This document shows, piece by piece, positions 1-6,208 of a stretch of DNA of 12,991 bases. The stretch comes from an uncultured Collinsella sp. (GTDB taxonomy: Bacteria; Actinomycetota; Coriobacteriia; Coriobacteriales; Coriobacteriaceae), in NCBI GenBank assembly GCA_958435545.1, contig CAUBGU010000047.1, positions 1 through 12,991 of the forward strand. Direction: 5' to 3'. The first letter of the stretch is position 1; every line of letters starts with the position of its first letter. The notes below the pieces were generated by a model. That model had not been told where the DNA came from. It did not search any database and was given only the letters and a program-made list of their open reading frames with translations. Made by a program: the position numbers and the translations under genes.

Positions 1-65
1 CTTTTTAGTGCCCTCGGATTGGGTCATAGTGTCTGTCGTTGCCAAAACATCGGCGCCATCTTTGT

Positions 66-97
66 AATGTGAAAAGGGGCTGAACCTTTGTCACATT
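66..97. repeat. Degenerate copy of the GTGACAAAGGGAC palindrome
   Basis: An imperfect inverted repeat with 7-bp outer arms AATGTGA and TCACATT. Positions 67-96 align with the perfect palindrome at 8277-8307 with three substitutions and one deletion. It lies about 40 nt beyond the stop codon of the leftward HAD gene. No T-run follows on either strand, so it is not an obvious terminator. The most likely reading is a decayed member of a dispersed palindromic repeat family. Confidence 0.6.
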
Positions 98-137
98 CGG
101 TCTGCGACGTTATTTTGTTTGGAGCGAGCGAGGGGTC

Positions 138-896
138 CTATGACAGTTCGTCGGCTACTTGGTGCTCGTAGAAGGCTTCGATTACGGCGTTGAAGTCGCG
201 GGCGAAGTCTTCCATGGTTCCGCGCCAGGTGGCTCGGCCGGGTTTTCCCTGGCCAACATAGGCAGTTTGAATGCCGCAGGCGGGACTGGGGAAGTCGCGC
301 TTGGGATCGTTGCCCACCATAAGGACCTCGTGCGGCTCGAGCCCCATCACCTGAAGCTGCTCTAGATAGTAGGTGGCATCGGGCTTGCAGCGGGTGGTGT
401 TTCCCATGTGCGTGACGAGCTCAAAGGGGGCGTCGGCCAGGTCGCCCCAACCCATGCGGCACTCGATGGCCCCCTGCGGAAAGCTGGGGTTGGTAAAGAG
501 CGCGCAACGTAGCCCTGCATCCTGTACGGCCTGAAGCGCGGCGTGTGCGCCCGGCATGGCGTGGGCGTTGATGACATCGTCGTTCTTGTACGGAAGAACT
601 TCGCGGTCGTAGTAGGTAAACGCCTCGTAGATGAGTGGGTCCGAGAGGCAAATGCCGCACCGGCGCTCAACCTCTTCTTGGTAGAACTCAAGATTGGTGC
701 GATTATCCGTGCCGCTTCGGCGATTGGCGTTGAGGTCGACCAAGATAGTGCCGAGGCGTGCCATCGTGCCACCGTGGCTGCGGCGACCGATATCCGCGAG
801 CATCGACGAGACATCCTTAAAATAGCGAAGGATGAACGCGTTGAGGTTGATGCTGAGAAGCGTTTCGTCCATATCGAAAACGACTGCTTTGAGCAC
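138..896 (-). CDS. HAD-superfamily hydrolase (phosphatase-like)
   Basis: Predicted cytoplasmic phosphohydrolase of the haloacid dehalogenase superfamily, 252 aa. All four HAD motifs are visible: motif I DMDET (nucleophile D8, acid D10), motif II Thr135 in LFTNPS, motif III Lys171 in RCKPD, and motif IV GNDPKRD (D197, D201). About 115 residues between motifs I and II form a large helical cap, a subclass-I architecture. The start is a GTG at 896, only seven codons before the nucleophile and preceded by a GAAAGG ribosome binding site. The frame stays open 57 codons further upstream to 1067, but that part lacks domain character and would push motif I abnormally far from the N-terminus. The substrate cannot be read from sequence; phosphoglycolate or nucleotide phosphatase activity are possibilities. 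It is divergent from rpsA. Confidence 0.85.
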   Translation of the reverse strand: MLKAVVFDMDETLLSINLNAFILRYFKDVSSMLADIGRRSHGGTMARLGTILVDLNANRRSGTDNRTNLEFYQEEVERRCGICLSDPLIYEAFTYYDREVLPYKNDDVINAHAMPGAHAALQAVQDAGLRCALFTNPSFPQGAIECRMGWGDLADAPFELVTHMGNTTRCKPDATYYLEQLQVMGLEPHEVLMVGNDPKRDFPSPACGIQTAYVGQGKPGRATWRGTMEDFARDFNAVIEAFYEHQVADELS

Positions 897-985
897 GCGG
901 GCACCTTTCTCGATAAATCGTTCCAGAATCGTTGGCTCCGGATACTTTACCCCAAAGCCAAATGCCTGGCTGGTTATCGTCAAGT

Positions 986-1027
986 TGTGGAGACGTGTGT
1001 TCATAAGATTACGAAAAAGTCTCCACA
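986..1027. repeat. 9-bp inverted repeat upstream of the HAD gene
   Basis: TGTGGAGAC at 986-994 is repeated inverted as GTCTCCACA at 1019-1027, perfectly matched with 24 nt between. It lies 90-130 nt upstream of the HAD start, in the AT-richer stretch between the HAD gene and rpsA. It could be a two-site operator or a leader hairpin. No T-run supports a terminator. I found no convincing promoter for the HAD gene in this stretch. Confidence 0.4.
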
Positions 1028-1051
1028 CGAGTAAAAAATCGCAGTTCACGC

Positions 1052-1080
1052 TTGAAATCGAACTCATTTCCCCGTAACCT
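1052..1080 (+). promoter_or_regulatory. Probable rpsA promoter
   Basis: TTGAAA (1052-1057) and TAACCT (1075-1080) are separated by exactly 17 nt, a good match to a housekeeping sigma-70 promoter. Transcription would start near 1087, giving an rpsA leader of about 125 nt. Confidence 0.5.
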
Positions 1081-1182
1081 ATACGAACGTGATTGCATAA
1101 GCGTCACATTAGTATCTGTCGGCTCCCGAGTGTTCCTAAACGTTGTGTGCTTGTCGCACCCTTCTGTAGGTCCTAGCAATCG

Positions 1183-1207
1183 GGGCCCCGTAGTTCGAAA
1201 GGGGTCC
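1183..1207 (+). promoter_or_regulatory. rpsA leader hairpin covering the ribosome binding site
   Basis: GGGCCCC (1183-1189) can pair with GGGGTCC (1201-1207) over seven base pairs, one of them G-U, with an 11-nt loop. The right arm contains the GGGG of the AAAGGGG ribosome binding site that serves the TTG start at 1212. The folded leader would therefore hide the site. The pairing is seen in the sequence; a regulatory role is inferred. Confidence 0.4.
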
Positions 1208-1211
1208 ACCT

Positions 1212-2378
1212 TTGAGTGAGATTCAGAACTCGTCCATTTTCTCTCTTGACGATGTCAATGAGGAGGAGATGAACAACCTCATCGACGGTACGATTACCGA
1301 CTTTGATGAGGGCGATCTCGTTAACGGCACTGTCGTTAAGATCGAGCATGACGAGGTGCTCGTTGACATCGGATTCAAGTCCGAGGGCGTTATCCCGGTC
1401 CGCGAGCTGTCCATCCGCAAGGACGCTAACCCTGCAGACATCGTTGCACTCGGTGATCCCATCGAGGCTCTGGTTCTCCAGAAGGAGGACAAGGACGGTC
1501 GTCTGGTCCTGTCCAAGAAGCGTGCCGAGTACGAGCGTGCTTGGAACCGCATCGAGGAGAAGTTCAACTCCGGCGAGAACGTCGAGGGCGAGGTTATCGA
1601 GGTTGTCAAGGGCGGCCTGATCCTCGACATCGGCCTGCGTGGCTTCCTGCCCGCTTCCCTCGTCGACCTCCGTCGTGTCAAGGACCTCACCTCCTACATG
1701 GGCACCCGCATCGAGGCTCGCGTCATCGAGATGGACCGCAACCGCAACAACGTCGTCCTCTCCCGTCGCGTCGTGCTCGAGGAGTCCCGTAAGGCCGAGC
1801 GCTCCGAGATTCTGTCCAAGCTCAAGTCTGGCATGCGTCTCCAGGGCACCGTTTCCTCCATCGTCGACTTCGGCGCCTTCGTCGACCTCGGCGGTATCGA
1901 CGGCCTCATCCACATCTCCGAGCTCTCCTGGAACCACGTCAACCATCCTTCTGAGGTTGTCAAGGTCGGCCAGGAGGTCGAGGTCGAGGTTCTCGACGTC
2001 GATCTCAACCGCGAGCGCATCTCCCTGGGTCTCAAGCAGACCACCGAGGATCCGTGGCGTGCACTGGTCAAGAAGTACCCCGTCGGCGCTATCGTCGAGG
2101 GCACTGTGACCAAGCTTGTCCCGTTCGGCGCTTTCGTCGACCTGGGCGAGGGCATCGAGGGCCTGGTGCACATCTCCGAGATGGCCAACAAGCACGTCGA
2201 TCAGCCTTCTCAGGTCACCCATGTGGGCGACAAGGTTCAGGTCAAGGTCATGGAGATCGACCTCGACCGTCGTCGTATCTCCCTGTCCATGAAGTCCGCT
2301 GCTGAGACTCTGGGCGTCGAGATCGAGGTTACCCCGCTTCCTTCCGAGAAGAAGGACGAGGAGACCGACGCCGAGTAA
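1212..2378 (+). CDS. rpsA: 30S ribosomal protein S1
   Basis: Ribosomal protein S1, an RNA-binding protein that helps the small subunit engage mRNA. The 388-aa product carries four S1 (OB-fold) domains at about residues 34-103, 121-186, 206-275 and 291-361. The last two have the classic FGAFVDLG...G.IHISE signature, and each ends in a D.(D/N).(N/R)RR.ISL-type strand. Four domains plus a short acidic tail (KKDEETDAE) fit S1 of Gram-positive actinobacteria rather than the six-domain E. coli form. Translation starts at TTG 1212 with AAAGGGG seven nt upstream; the next in-frame ATG is at codon 20, inside conserved sequence. Codon choice is strongly biased to GTC, CTC, AAG and GAG, as expected of a highly expressed gene. 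It appears monocistronic, with its own promoter and terminator. Confidence 0.97.
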   Translation: MSEIQNSSIFSLDDVNEEEMNNLIDGTITDFDEGDLVNGTVVKIEHDEVLVDIGFKSEGVIPVRELSIRKDANPADIVALGDPIEALVLQKEDKDGRLVLSKKRAEYERAWNRIEEKFNSGENVEGEVIEVVKGGLILDIGLRGFLPASLVDLRRVKDLTSYMGTRIEARVIEMDRNRNNVVLSRRVVLEESRKAERSEILSKLKSGMRLQGTVSSIVDFGAFVDLGGIDGLIHISELSWNHVNHPSEVVKVGQEVEVEVLDVDLNRERISLGLKQTTEDPWRALVKKYPVGAIVEGTVTKLVPFGAFVDLGEGIEGLVHISEMANKHVDQPSQVTHVGDKVQVKVMEIDLDRRRISLSMKSAAETLGVEIEVTPLPSEKKDEETDAE

Positions 2379-2402
2379 ATCGGTTTGACGATCACTTGTT
2401 TT

Positions 2403-2436
2403 AAGGGATCCGTCCGTAATGGACGGGTCCCTTTTT
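2403..2436 (+). terminator. Intrinsic terminator of rpsA
   Basis: A 12-bp stem, AGGGATCCGTCC with GGACGGGTCCCT (one G-U pair), closes a 5-nt loop and runs straight into TTTTT. It lies 25 nt after the rpsA stop codon. Confidence 0.9.
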
Positions 2437-2502
2437 GCAATTGGTGCCGAGATGCATGATGCTGCCCATGCTGTCTGCAGGCTATTTGGTTGTCGTGCAT
2501 GA

Positions 2503-2539
2503 AAAAATGCCGACATCCCGCCTCGGGGAGGAGGCGGGA
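2503..2539 (-). terminator. Perfect 9-bp hairpin, possible minus-strand terminator
   Basis: TCCCGCCTC (2516-2524) and GAGGCGGGA (2531-2539) form a perfect stem with a 6-nt loop. On the minus strand a T6 run follows, but only after 8 nt, so termination would be weak. No minus-strand gene ends here, so what it serves is unclear. Apart from this hairpin, the rpsA terminator and the rnpB promoter, I see nothing interpretable between 2379 and 2700. Confidence 0.3.
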
Positions 2540-2667
2540 ACGCACCGAGTAGACGGAGGGGTGCGGAGCGCGGTCGCGTCTCGACTGACGACGTTGCCCA
2601 TCGACAACCCTATTGTACTGCATGGCGTGGTTCTTGGTTTATCGTGTCGAACGCTTGTGTTGTGCCA

Positions 2668-2694
2668 TTGCCTGTGGTGACGGTGTGCTACACT
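2668..2694 (+). promoter_or_regulatory. rnpB promoter with extended -10
   Basis: TACACT (2689-2694) is preceded by TG plus one base, an extended -10. A TTGCCT lies 15 nt upstream of it (2668-2673). Transcription would start near 2701, which agrees with the 5' end of RNase P RNA deduced from its P1 helix. Confidence 0.6.
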
Positions 2695-2703
2695 CTTGCA
2701 CTG

Positions 2704-3063
2704 CTGAGTGGGCCAGACGGTCGCGCGATGTGCTGCTTGCAGTACGCGTGAGGAAAGTCCGGGCTCCAGAGGGCGGGATGCCGGCTAACGGCCGGGCGGA
2801 GTGATCCGACGGAAAGCGCCGCAGAAAAGAAGACTCCCACCTGCGCCGCAAGGCGTAAAGGGAAAAGCTGAAACGGTGGTGTAAGAGACCACCAGCGTCG
2901 TGGCAACACGGCGGCTTGGCAAGCCCCATCCGGAGCAAGCGCGAGTAGGAACGCTATGGGCCGGCCCGGTCCGCGTTCGGGTAGCGTGCGTGGAGCTGCA
3001 TGGTAACGTGCAGACAAGATAAATGACCGTTCACGACAGAACCCGGCTTATAGGCCCACTTGG
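2704..3063 (+). ncRNA. rnpB: RNase P RNA (catalytic M1-type RNA)
   Basis: RNA subunit of ribonuclease P, which removes 5' leaders from tRNA precursors. The conserved core blocks are present: GAGGAAAGTCCGGGCTCC at 2750-2767 near the 5' end and ACAGAACCCGGCTTATAG at 3036-3053 near the 3' end. Between them are the AGAAAAGAAGACTCCC and GTAAGAGACCACCAGC segments of the internal domains. The ends are set by helix P1, AGTGGGCC at 2707-2714 pairing with GGCCCACT at 3053-3060. The length of about 360 nt and the layout fit the ancestral A type. The exact termini are uncertain by a few bases. The tandem hairpins that follow may supply its terminator. Confidence 0.95.
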
Positions 3064-3081
3064 CAACTATGTTGACGCTGC

Positions 3082-3297
3082 GAACCCGTCAGCGCGGCAA
3101 TCTGCCTTTCAAGCCTTCGGGCATGACCATAAGGTCAATGCCCTCGTCTTTCAAGGCACCTTGCTCGCGCTGACGGGTTCTCGCCTTCGACGGCGTCAGC
3201 TGGCCGATTTGGCGCTCATTCGTCGGTCGCCGCCATAAGGCGTGCTCCCTCCTCTTTCGGGCCAAATCGACTCAGCTGACGCCGTCTCGCTGTTTTT
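3082..3297 (+). ncRNA. Two tandem long hairpins of unknown function after rnpB
   Basis: Hairpin 1 (3082-3180) has perfect 15-nt arms, GAACCCGTCAGCGCG and CGCGCTGACGGGTTC. These extend to 19 bp across one bulge by GCAA/TTGC, then TGCCTT/AAGGCA (3103-3108/3153-3158), then GGGCAT-GACC closing an ATAA loop at 3129-3132. Hairpin 2 (3189-3286) has perfect 14-nt arms, GACGGCGTCAGCTG and CAGCTGACGCCGTC, then GATTTGGC/GCCAAATC, and an inner CGCC-ATAA-GGCG. TTTTT follows at 3293-3297. CGTCAGC or its complement occurs in all four arms. No convincing reading frame covers the element. It could be the rnpB terminator region, an independent small RNA, or a miniature mobile element. The structure is clear; the function is not. 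Confidence 0.55.
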
Positions 3298-3325
3298 GCC
3301 TGGTCATTGACTTTGCCGTTCTATT

Positions 3326-3360
3326 TACCGGGGTTACCGGTACTGTCTTTGCCGTATTAT
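3326..3360 (+). promoter_or_regulatory. Possible promoter/operator of the YigZ gene
   Basis: A dyad, TACCGG-ggtta-CCGGTA (3326-3342), lies just upstream of a -10-like TATTAT (3355-3360). A TTACCG within the dyad is 15 nt from that box. Transcription would start about 35 nt before the gene. The match is weak. Confidence 0.25.
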
Positions 3361-3403
3361 TGAGGCTGTTTGTTGCTGCGCTTTATTCTGTTGAGGGACT
3401 TTG

Positions 3404-4039
3404 TTGGACAGCTATTTTACTCTGCAATCGAATATTGAGGCTTCGGGCGAGTTTGTGGACCGCAAGAGCCGGTTTATTGCCCAGCTGGTCCATATTGAGT
3501 CCGAGGATGAGGCGAATGCCTTTATCGAGATGGTTCGCAAGCGTCATTACGACGCTCGACACAATGTTCCCGCGTGGATTTTGGTCGATGGGCGCGAGCG
3601 CCAGAGCGATGATGGTGAGCCGAGCCGCACGAGCGGCATGCCGACGCTCGAGGTGCTGCGCGGTGCGGGGCTCAAAAATGTTTGCTGCGTGGTGACGCGC
3701 TATTTTGGTGGCACGCTGTTGGGGCCTGGTGGCTTGGTACGCGCCTATACCGCGGCGACGCAGGCGGCGGTGGCCGCGGCTCAGGAGGCAGGGCAGATCG
3801 TTGAGATGACAAGCGTCGTGCCGGTTGACGTGCATGTGGCCTATCCGCAGTATGAGCAGGTGCTTCGTTTGGCGCAGGATTCGGGTGCCAAGGTTTCGGA
3901 TACCGATTTCGCGGATGCCGTGACACTTCATTTTGTGTTTAAGGCAGGGGAGCAGGAGTCGTTTTGCGTTAAGATGCGCGAGCTTATGGCGGGGCGCGAG
4001 GAGATCGAGGTCGGCGCTCCCGAGTTTGCCGAGTTCTAA
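3404..4039 (+). CDS. YigZ/IMPACT family protein (UPF0029)
   Basis: Member of the conserved YigZ/IMPACT family, 211 aa, close to the usual family length. The N-terminal UPF0029 domain (about residues 16-120) shows its hallmarks: ARHNVPAW at 51-58, DGEPSRTSGMP at 70-80 and VTRYFGGTLLGPGGLVRAY at 97-115. A smaller C-terminal ferredoxin-like domain (about 138-200) follows. Eukaryotic IMPACT modulates the Gcn2 pathway; the bacterial role is poorly defined, with RNA or ribosome binding suggested. Two adjacent TTG codons could start it. The second, at 3404, is preferred because GAGGG lies 6 nt upstream, against 3 nt for 3401. It appears to be a single-gene unit. Confidence 0.88.
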   Translation: MDSYFTLQSNIEASGEFVDRKSRFIAQLVHIESEDEANAFIEMVRKRHYDARHNVPAWILVDGRERQSDDGEPSRTSGMPTLEVLRGAGLKNVCCVVTRYFGGTLLGPGGLVRAYTAATQAAVAAAQEAGQIVEMTSVVPVDVHVAYPQYEQVLRLAQDSGAKVSDTDFADAVTLHFVFKAGEQESFCVKMRELMAGREEIEVGAPEFAEF

Positions 4040-4041
4040 CG

Positions 4042-4093
4042 ACGACGGCCGGCGTTCTTTTGGATGGATCCCAAACGCGCCGGCCGTCGTTTT
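4042..4093. terminator. Terminator between two convergent genes
   Basis: ACGACGGCCGGCG (4042-4054) and CGCCGGCCGTCGT (4078-4090) form a perfect 13-bp GC-rich stem, with a smaller TTTGG/CCAAA pairing possible inside the loop. TTTT follows on the plus strand, so it best serves the YigZ gene. It also lies 17 nt past the stop codon of the opposing gene and may stop both transcripts. Confidence 0.75.
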
Positions 4094-4106
4094 ATGTTGC
4101 TGCCGT

Positions 4107-4553
4107 TTACTCGGCGAGCTGCTTTAGCACATCGCAGGCGATCTCGACGGCATCGTCGATGCAGCCGGGGCAGCTGCGGAGCGGACCTTTATCCGATCCG
4201 ATGCCCTTGAGCGTGCCGCAGACGGTCGTCGTGTTCTTCTCGCCAAATCGCTTGGCAATCTCGCGCGACAGCTTGTAGGTCTGGCCTTTGGTCTTGGGGT
4301 TTTCCATGCCGTCGCTCATTACAAAGCCCATGATGGCCACGGCGCCCGAGATGGCGCCGCAGGTCTCGGTCATGCCACCCATGCCGGCGCCAAAGCCCTC
4401 GGTGAGGGTAAAGGCGGTCTGGGGGTCGAGCCCGACGGCAGGTGCGAGCGTGCAGGCAACGGCCTGTGCGCAGTTAAAGCCGCGGGCGTGGTATTCGGCA
4501 GCCTGAGCCTGGCAGGCGGCGGTGTCGAGCTGGGTGGTATCGATCTGCTTCAT
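4107..4553 (-). CDS. C_GCAxxG_C_C family redox-type protein
   Basis: Small cysteine-rich protein of the C_GCAxxG_C_C family, presumed redox-active; its biochemical role is not established. It has 148 aa. Conserved pieces are FNCAQAV (Cys28), EGFGAGMGGMTETCGAISG (52-70, Cys65), VCGTLKG (Cys112) and SCPGCIDDA (Cys128, Cys131). The spacing of these cysteines matches the family. It has no signal peptide or membrane segment, so it should be cytosolic. The start is ATG 4553, with AAGGAG five to six nt upstream. The frame is open 36 codons further, to 4661, but that part looks like leader sequence and contains a hairpin. It is convergent with the YigZ gene and divergent from the metY-like gene. Confidence 0.85.
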   Translation of the reverse strand: MKQIDTTQLDTAACQAQAAEYHARGFNCAQAVACTLAPAVGLDPQTAFTLTEGFGAGMGGMTETCGAISGAVAIMGFVMSDGMENPKTKGQTYKLSREIAKRFGEKNTTTVCGTLKGIGSDKGPLRSCPGCIDDAVEIACDVLKQLAE

Positions 4554-4566
4554 CGTTGTCTCCTTG

Positions 4567-4598
4567 GTCACGGTGTACCCGCCTATGGTACCCGTGAC
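4567..4598 (-). promoter_or_regulatory. Leader hairpin next to the C_GCAxxG_C_C ribosome binding site
   Basis: GTCACGG-T-GTACC (4567-4579) and GGTACCCGTGAC (4587-4598) form a 12-bp stem with one bulged base and a 7-nt loop. On the minus-strand transcript it ends one or two nt before the AAGGAG ribosome binding site. It could be a translational control hairpin or a protein-binding dyad. Confidence 0.45.
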
Positions 4599-4670
4599 GG
4601 GGCATGTAATCATCGAGAGCTTCATGTATGCCTCATTTTTATCTATCGAGCAAATGCCCAAGGCTTGAGA

Positions 4671-4699
4671 TAAATACCCCTAATCAATTTGTCCCATAA
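4671..4699 (-). promoter_or_regulatory. Weak candidate promoter of the C_GCAxxG_C_C gene
   Basis: On the minus strand TTATGG and TATTTA are 17 nt apart. The match to consensus is modest and rests mainly on position and spacing. Transcripts would carry the hairpin at 4567-4598. Confidence 0.25.
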
Positions 4700-4716
4700 C
4701 CTACCTTGGGGATGGG

Positions 4717-4745
4717 TTGAGAGGGGTGCAGGGTAGCGGTATCGT
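4717..4745 (+). promoter_or_regulatory. Probable promoter of the metY-like gene
   Basis: TTGAGA (4717-4722) and TATCGT (4740-4745) are 17 nt apart. A start near 4752 would give a leader of about 32 nt that includes the AAGGGAG ribosome binding site. This is too short for an S-box or T-box element. Confidence 0.4.
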
Positions 4746-4783
4746 GAACCGAATAAAACGTAACCCAGGTAAGGGAGCTAGAT

Positions 4784-6067
4784 ATGAGCGAGCAGACTAT
4801 CGGTACTACATGTGTTCAGGGCGGCTATCACCCGGGAGATGCGGAGCCGCGCCAGGTGCCCATCTACCAGTCCACCACGTGGAAGTACGACACGTCGGAG
4901 CACATGGGCAAGCTGTTTGACCTGGAGGAGTCTGGCTACTTCTACAGCCGTCTGCAGAACCCCACGTGCGATTTGGTTGCCGCCAAGATCTGCGAGATGG
5001 AGGGCGGCACCGCAGCGATGCTCACGAGTTCGGGCATGGCTGCGAACTTCCTCGCGATCTTTAACGTTGCCGGTGCCGGCGATCACGTGGTCGCAAGCTC
5101 TGCCATTTACGGCGGTACGTATAACCTGCTCGCCCACACCATGGGTCGCATGGGCTTGACCTGCACGTTCGTTGCCCCCGACTGCACCGATGAGGAGCTC
5201 GAGGCAGCCTTCCAGCCCAACACAAAGCTCGTCTTTGGCGAGACGATCGCAAACCCCGCCCTTGCCGTGCTCGATATTGAGCGCTTTGCCAAGGCCGCAC
5301 ATGACCACGGTGTGCCGTTGATGGTCGACAACACCTTCCCGACGCCCGTGATGTGCCGTCCCTTTGAGTGGGGCGCCGACATCGTTACGCACTCCACCAC
5401 CAAGTACATGGATGGACATGCTGCCTACCTGGGCGGCGTGATCGTCGACCACGGCCAGTTTGACTGGATGGCCCATGCGGACAAGTTCCCGGGTCTCACC
5501 ACGCCTGACGAGAGCTACCATGGCGTGACCTATGCCGAGAAGTTCGGTCGCGAGGGCGCCTTCATTACCAAGGCCACCGCGCAGCTCATGCGCGATCTTG
5601 GCCCCATGCAGAACCCGCAGGCGGCGTTCTTCTTGAACAGCTCGCTCGAGAGCCTGCATGTGCGCATGCCGCGTCATTGCGAGAACGGCCTGGCCGTTGC
5701 CAAGTTCCTGCAGAGCCATCCCAAGGTGCGCTTCGTGAGCTATCCGGGCCTGGAGGGCGACAAGTACTATGACCTCGCTCAGAAGTACATGCCAAACGGT
5801 ACCTGCGGCGTTGTGAGCTTTGGCTTTAATGGTGGTCGCGCGGCGGCCGAGACCTTTATGAAGAGCCTCAAGCTCGCCCAGATCGCCACGCATGTGGCCG
5901 ACGCCCGCACCTGCTGCCTGCATCCCGCTAACGCTACGCACCGCCAGATGAACGATGAGGAGCTCATCGCCTGTGGCATCTCCGCCGACATGGTGCGCCT
6001 GTCGTGCGGCCTCGAGGACACGGCCGATCTGATTGCCGACCTTGAGCAGGCACTCGAGCAGTGCTAG
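4784..6067 (+). CDS. metY: O-acetylhomoserine sulfhydrylase-type PLP enzyme (MetY-like)
   Basis: Cytosolic PLP-dependent enzyme of the Cys/Met-metabolism family. It is predicted to make homocysteine (or methionine) from O-acetylhomoserine and sulfide (or methanethiol). The 427 aa match MetY length; cystathionine synthases and lyases are nearer 390. Visible residues are the PLP lysine K207 in HSTTKYMDGH, D182 in VDNTFPTP (pyridine nitrogen), Y54-R56 in YSRLQNPT (phosphate contact from the neighbouring subunit), and SSGMAA at 82-87. MetY-type blocks include FPGLTTPDESYHG and RLSCGLED. Methionine gamma-lyase has YGCT in the active-site loop; here it is YGGT (109-112), which argues against a lyase, though annotation pipelines could call it either way. 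It starts at ATG 4784 with a strong AAGGGAG site and forms a single-gene unit closed by a terminator. Confidence 0.85.
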   Translation: MSEQTIGTTCVQGGYHPGDAEPRQVPIYQSTTWKYDTSEHMGKLFDLEESGYFYSRLQNPTCDLVAAKICEMEGGTAAMLTSSGMAANFLAIFNVAGAGDHVVASSAIYGGTYNLLAHTMGRMGLTCTFVAPDCTDEELEAAFQPNTKLVFGETIANPALAVLDIERFAKAAHDHGVPLMVDNTFPTPVMCRPFEWGADIVTHSTTKYMDGHAAYLGGVIVDHGQFDWMAHADKFPGLTTPDESYHGVTYAEKFGREGAFITKATAQLMRDLGPMQNPQAAFFLNSSLESLHVRMPRHCENGLAVAKFLQSHPKVRFVSYPGLEGDKYYDLAQKYMPNGTCGVVSFGFNGGRAAAETFMKSLKLAQIATHVADARTCCLHPANATHRQMNDEELIACGISADMVRLSCGLEDTADLIADLEQALEQC

Positions 6068-6134
6068 GCTAGCTCCGTACAAGGTGCCGATGCTGGCAGA
6101 AAGCTTCGGTGACCTTTCGTTCCGATTCCGTAGG

Positions 6135-6182
6135 CGGGACCCCAATCGCGGCTGTTTGCAGGCGATCGGGGCCCCGTTTTTT
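6135..6182 (+). terminator. Intrinsic terminator of the metY-like gene
   Basis: CGGGACCCCAATCGC (6135-6149) pairs with GCGATCGGGGCCCCG (6162-6176) except for two A-C mismatches. Six T residues follow directly. Confidence 0.85.
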
Positions 6183-6208
6183 GCGTTAGGCCACTCGAAA
6201 GGATGGAT

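Noticed and set aside
1..67. Possible gene ends at the left edge: a minus-strand start (ATG 27 or TTG 45) or a plus-strand frame ending with TAA at 65-67
   Set aside because: Both are open over only about 20 codons, lie antisense to each other, and lack a ribosome binding site or recognisable protein. The sequence to the left is needed to decide.
543..1034. 163-codon plus-strand open frame opposite the HAD gene
   Set aside because: The minus strand carries all four HAD motifs; this frame shows no family resemblance.
1173..2516. 447-codon open frame on the minus strand opposite rpsA
   Set aside because: It mirrors the strongly biased codons of rpsA. Its translation is a low-complexity Leu/Asp/Val/Glu mixture with no domain, while the plus strand has four clear S1 domains.
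3023..3238. 71-codon open frame from the rnpB 3' end into the double hairpin
   Set aside because: It begins inside RNase P RNA, has no ribosome binding site, and spans the inverted-repeat arms.
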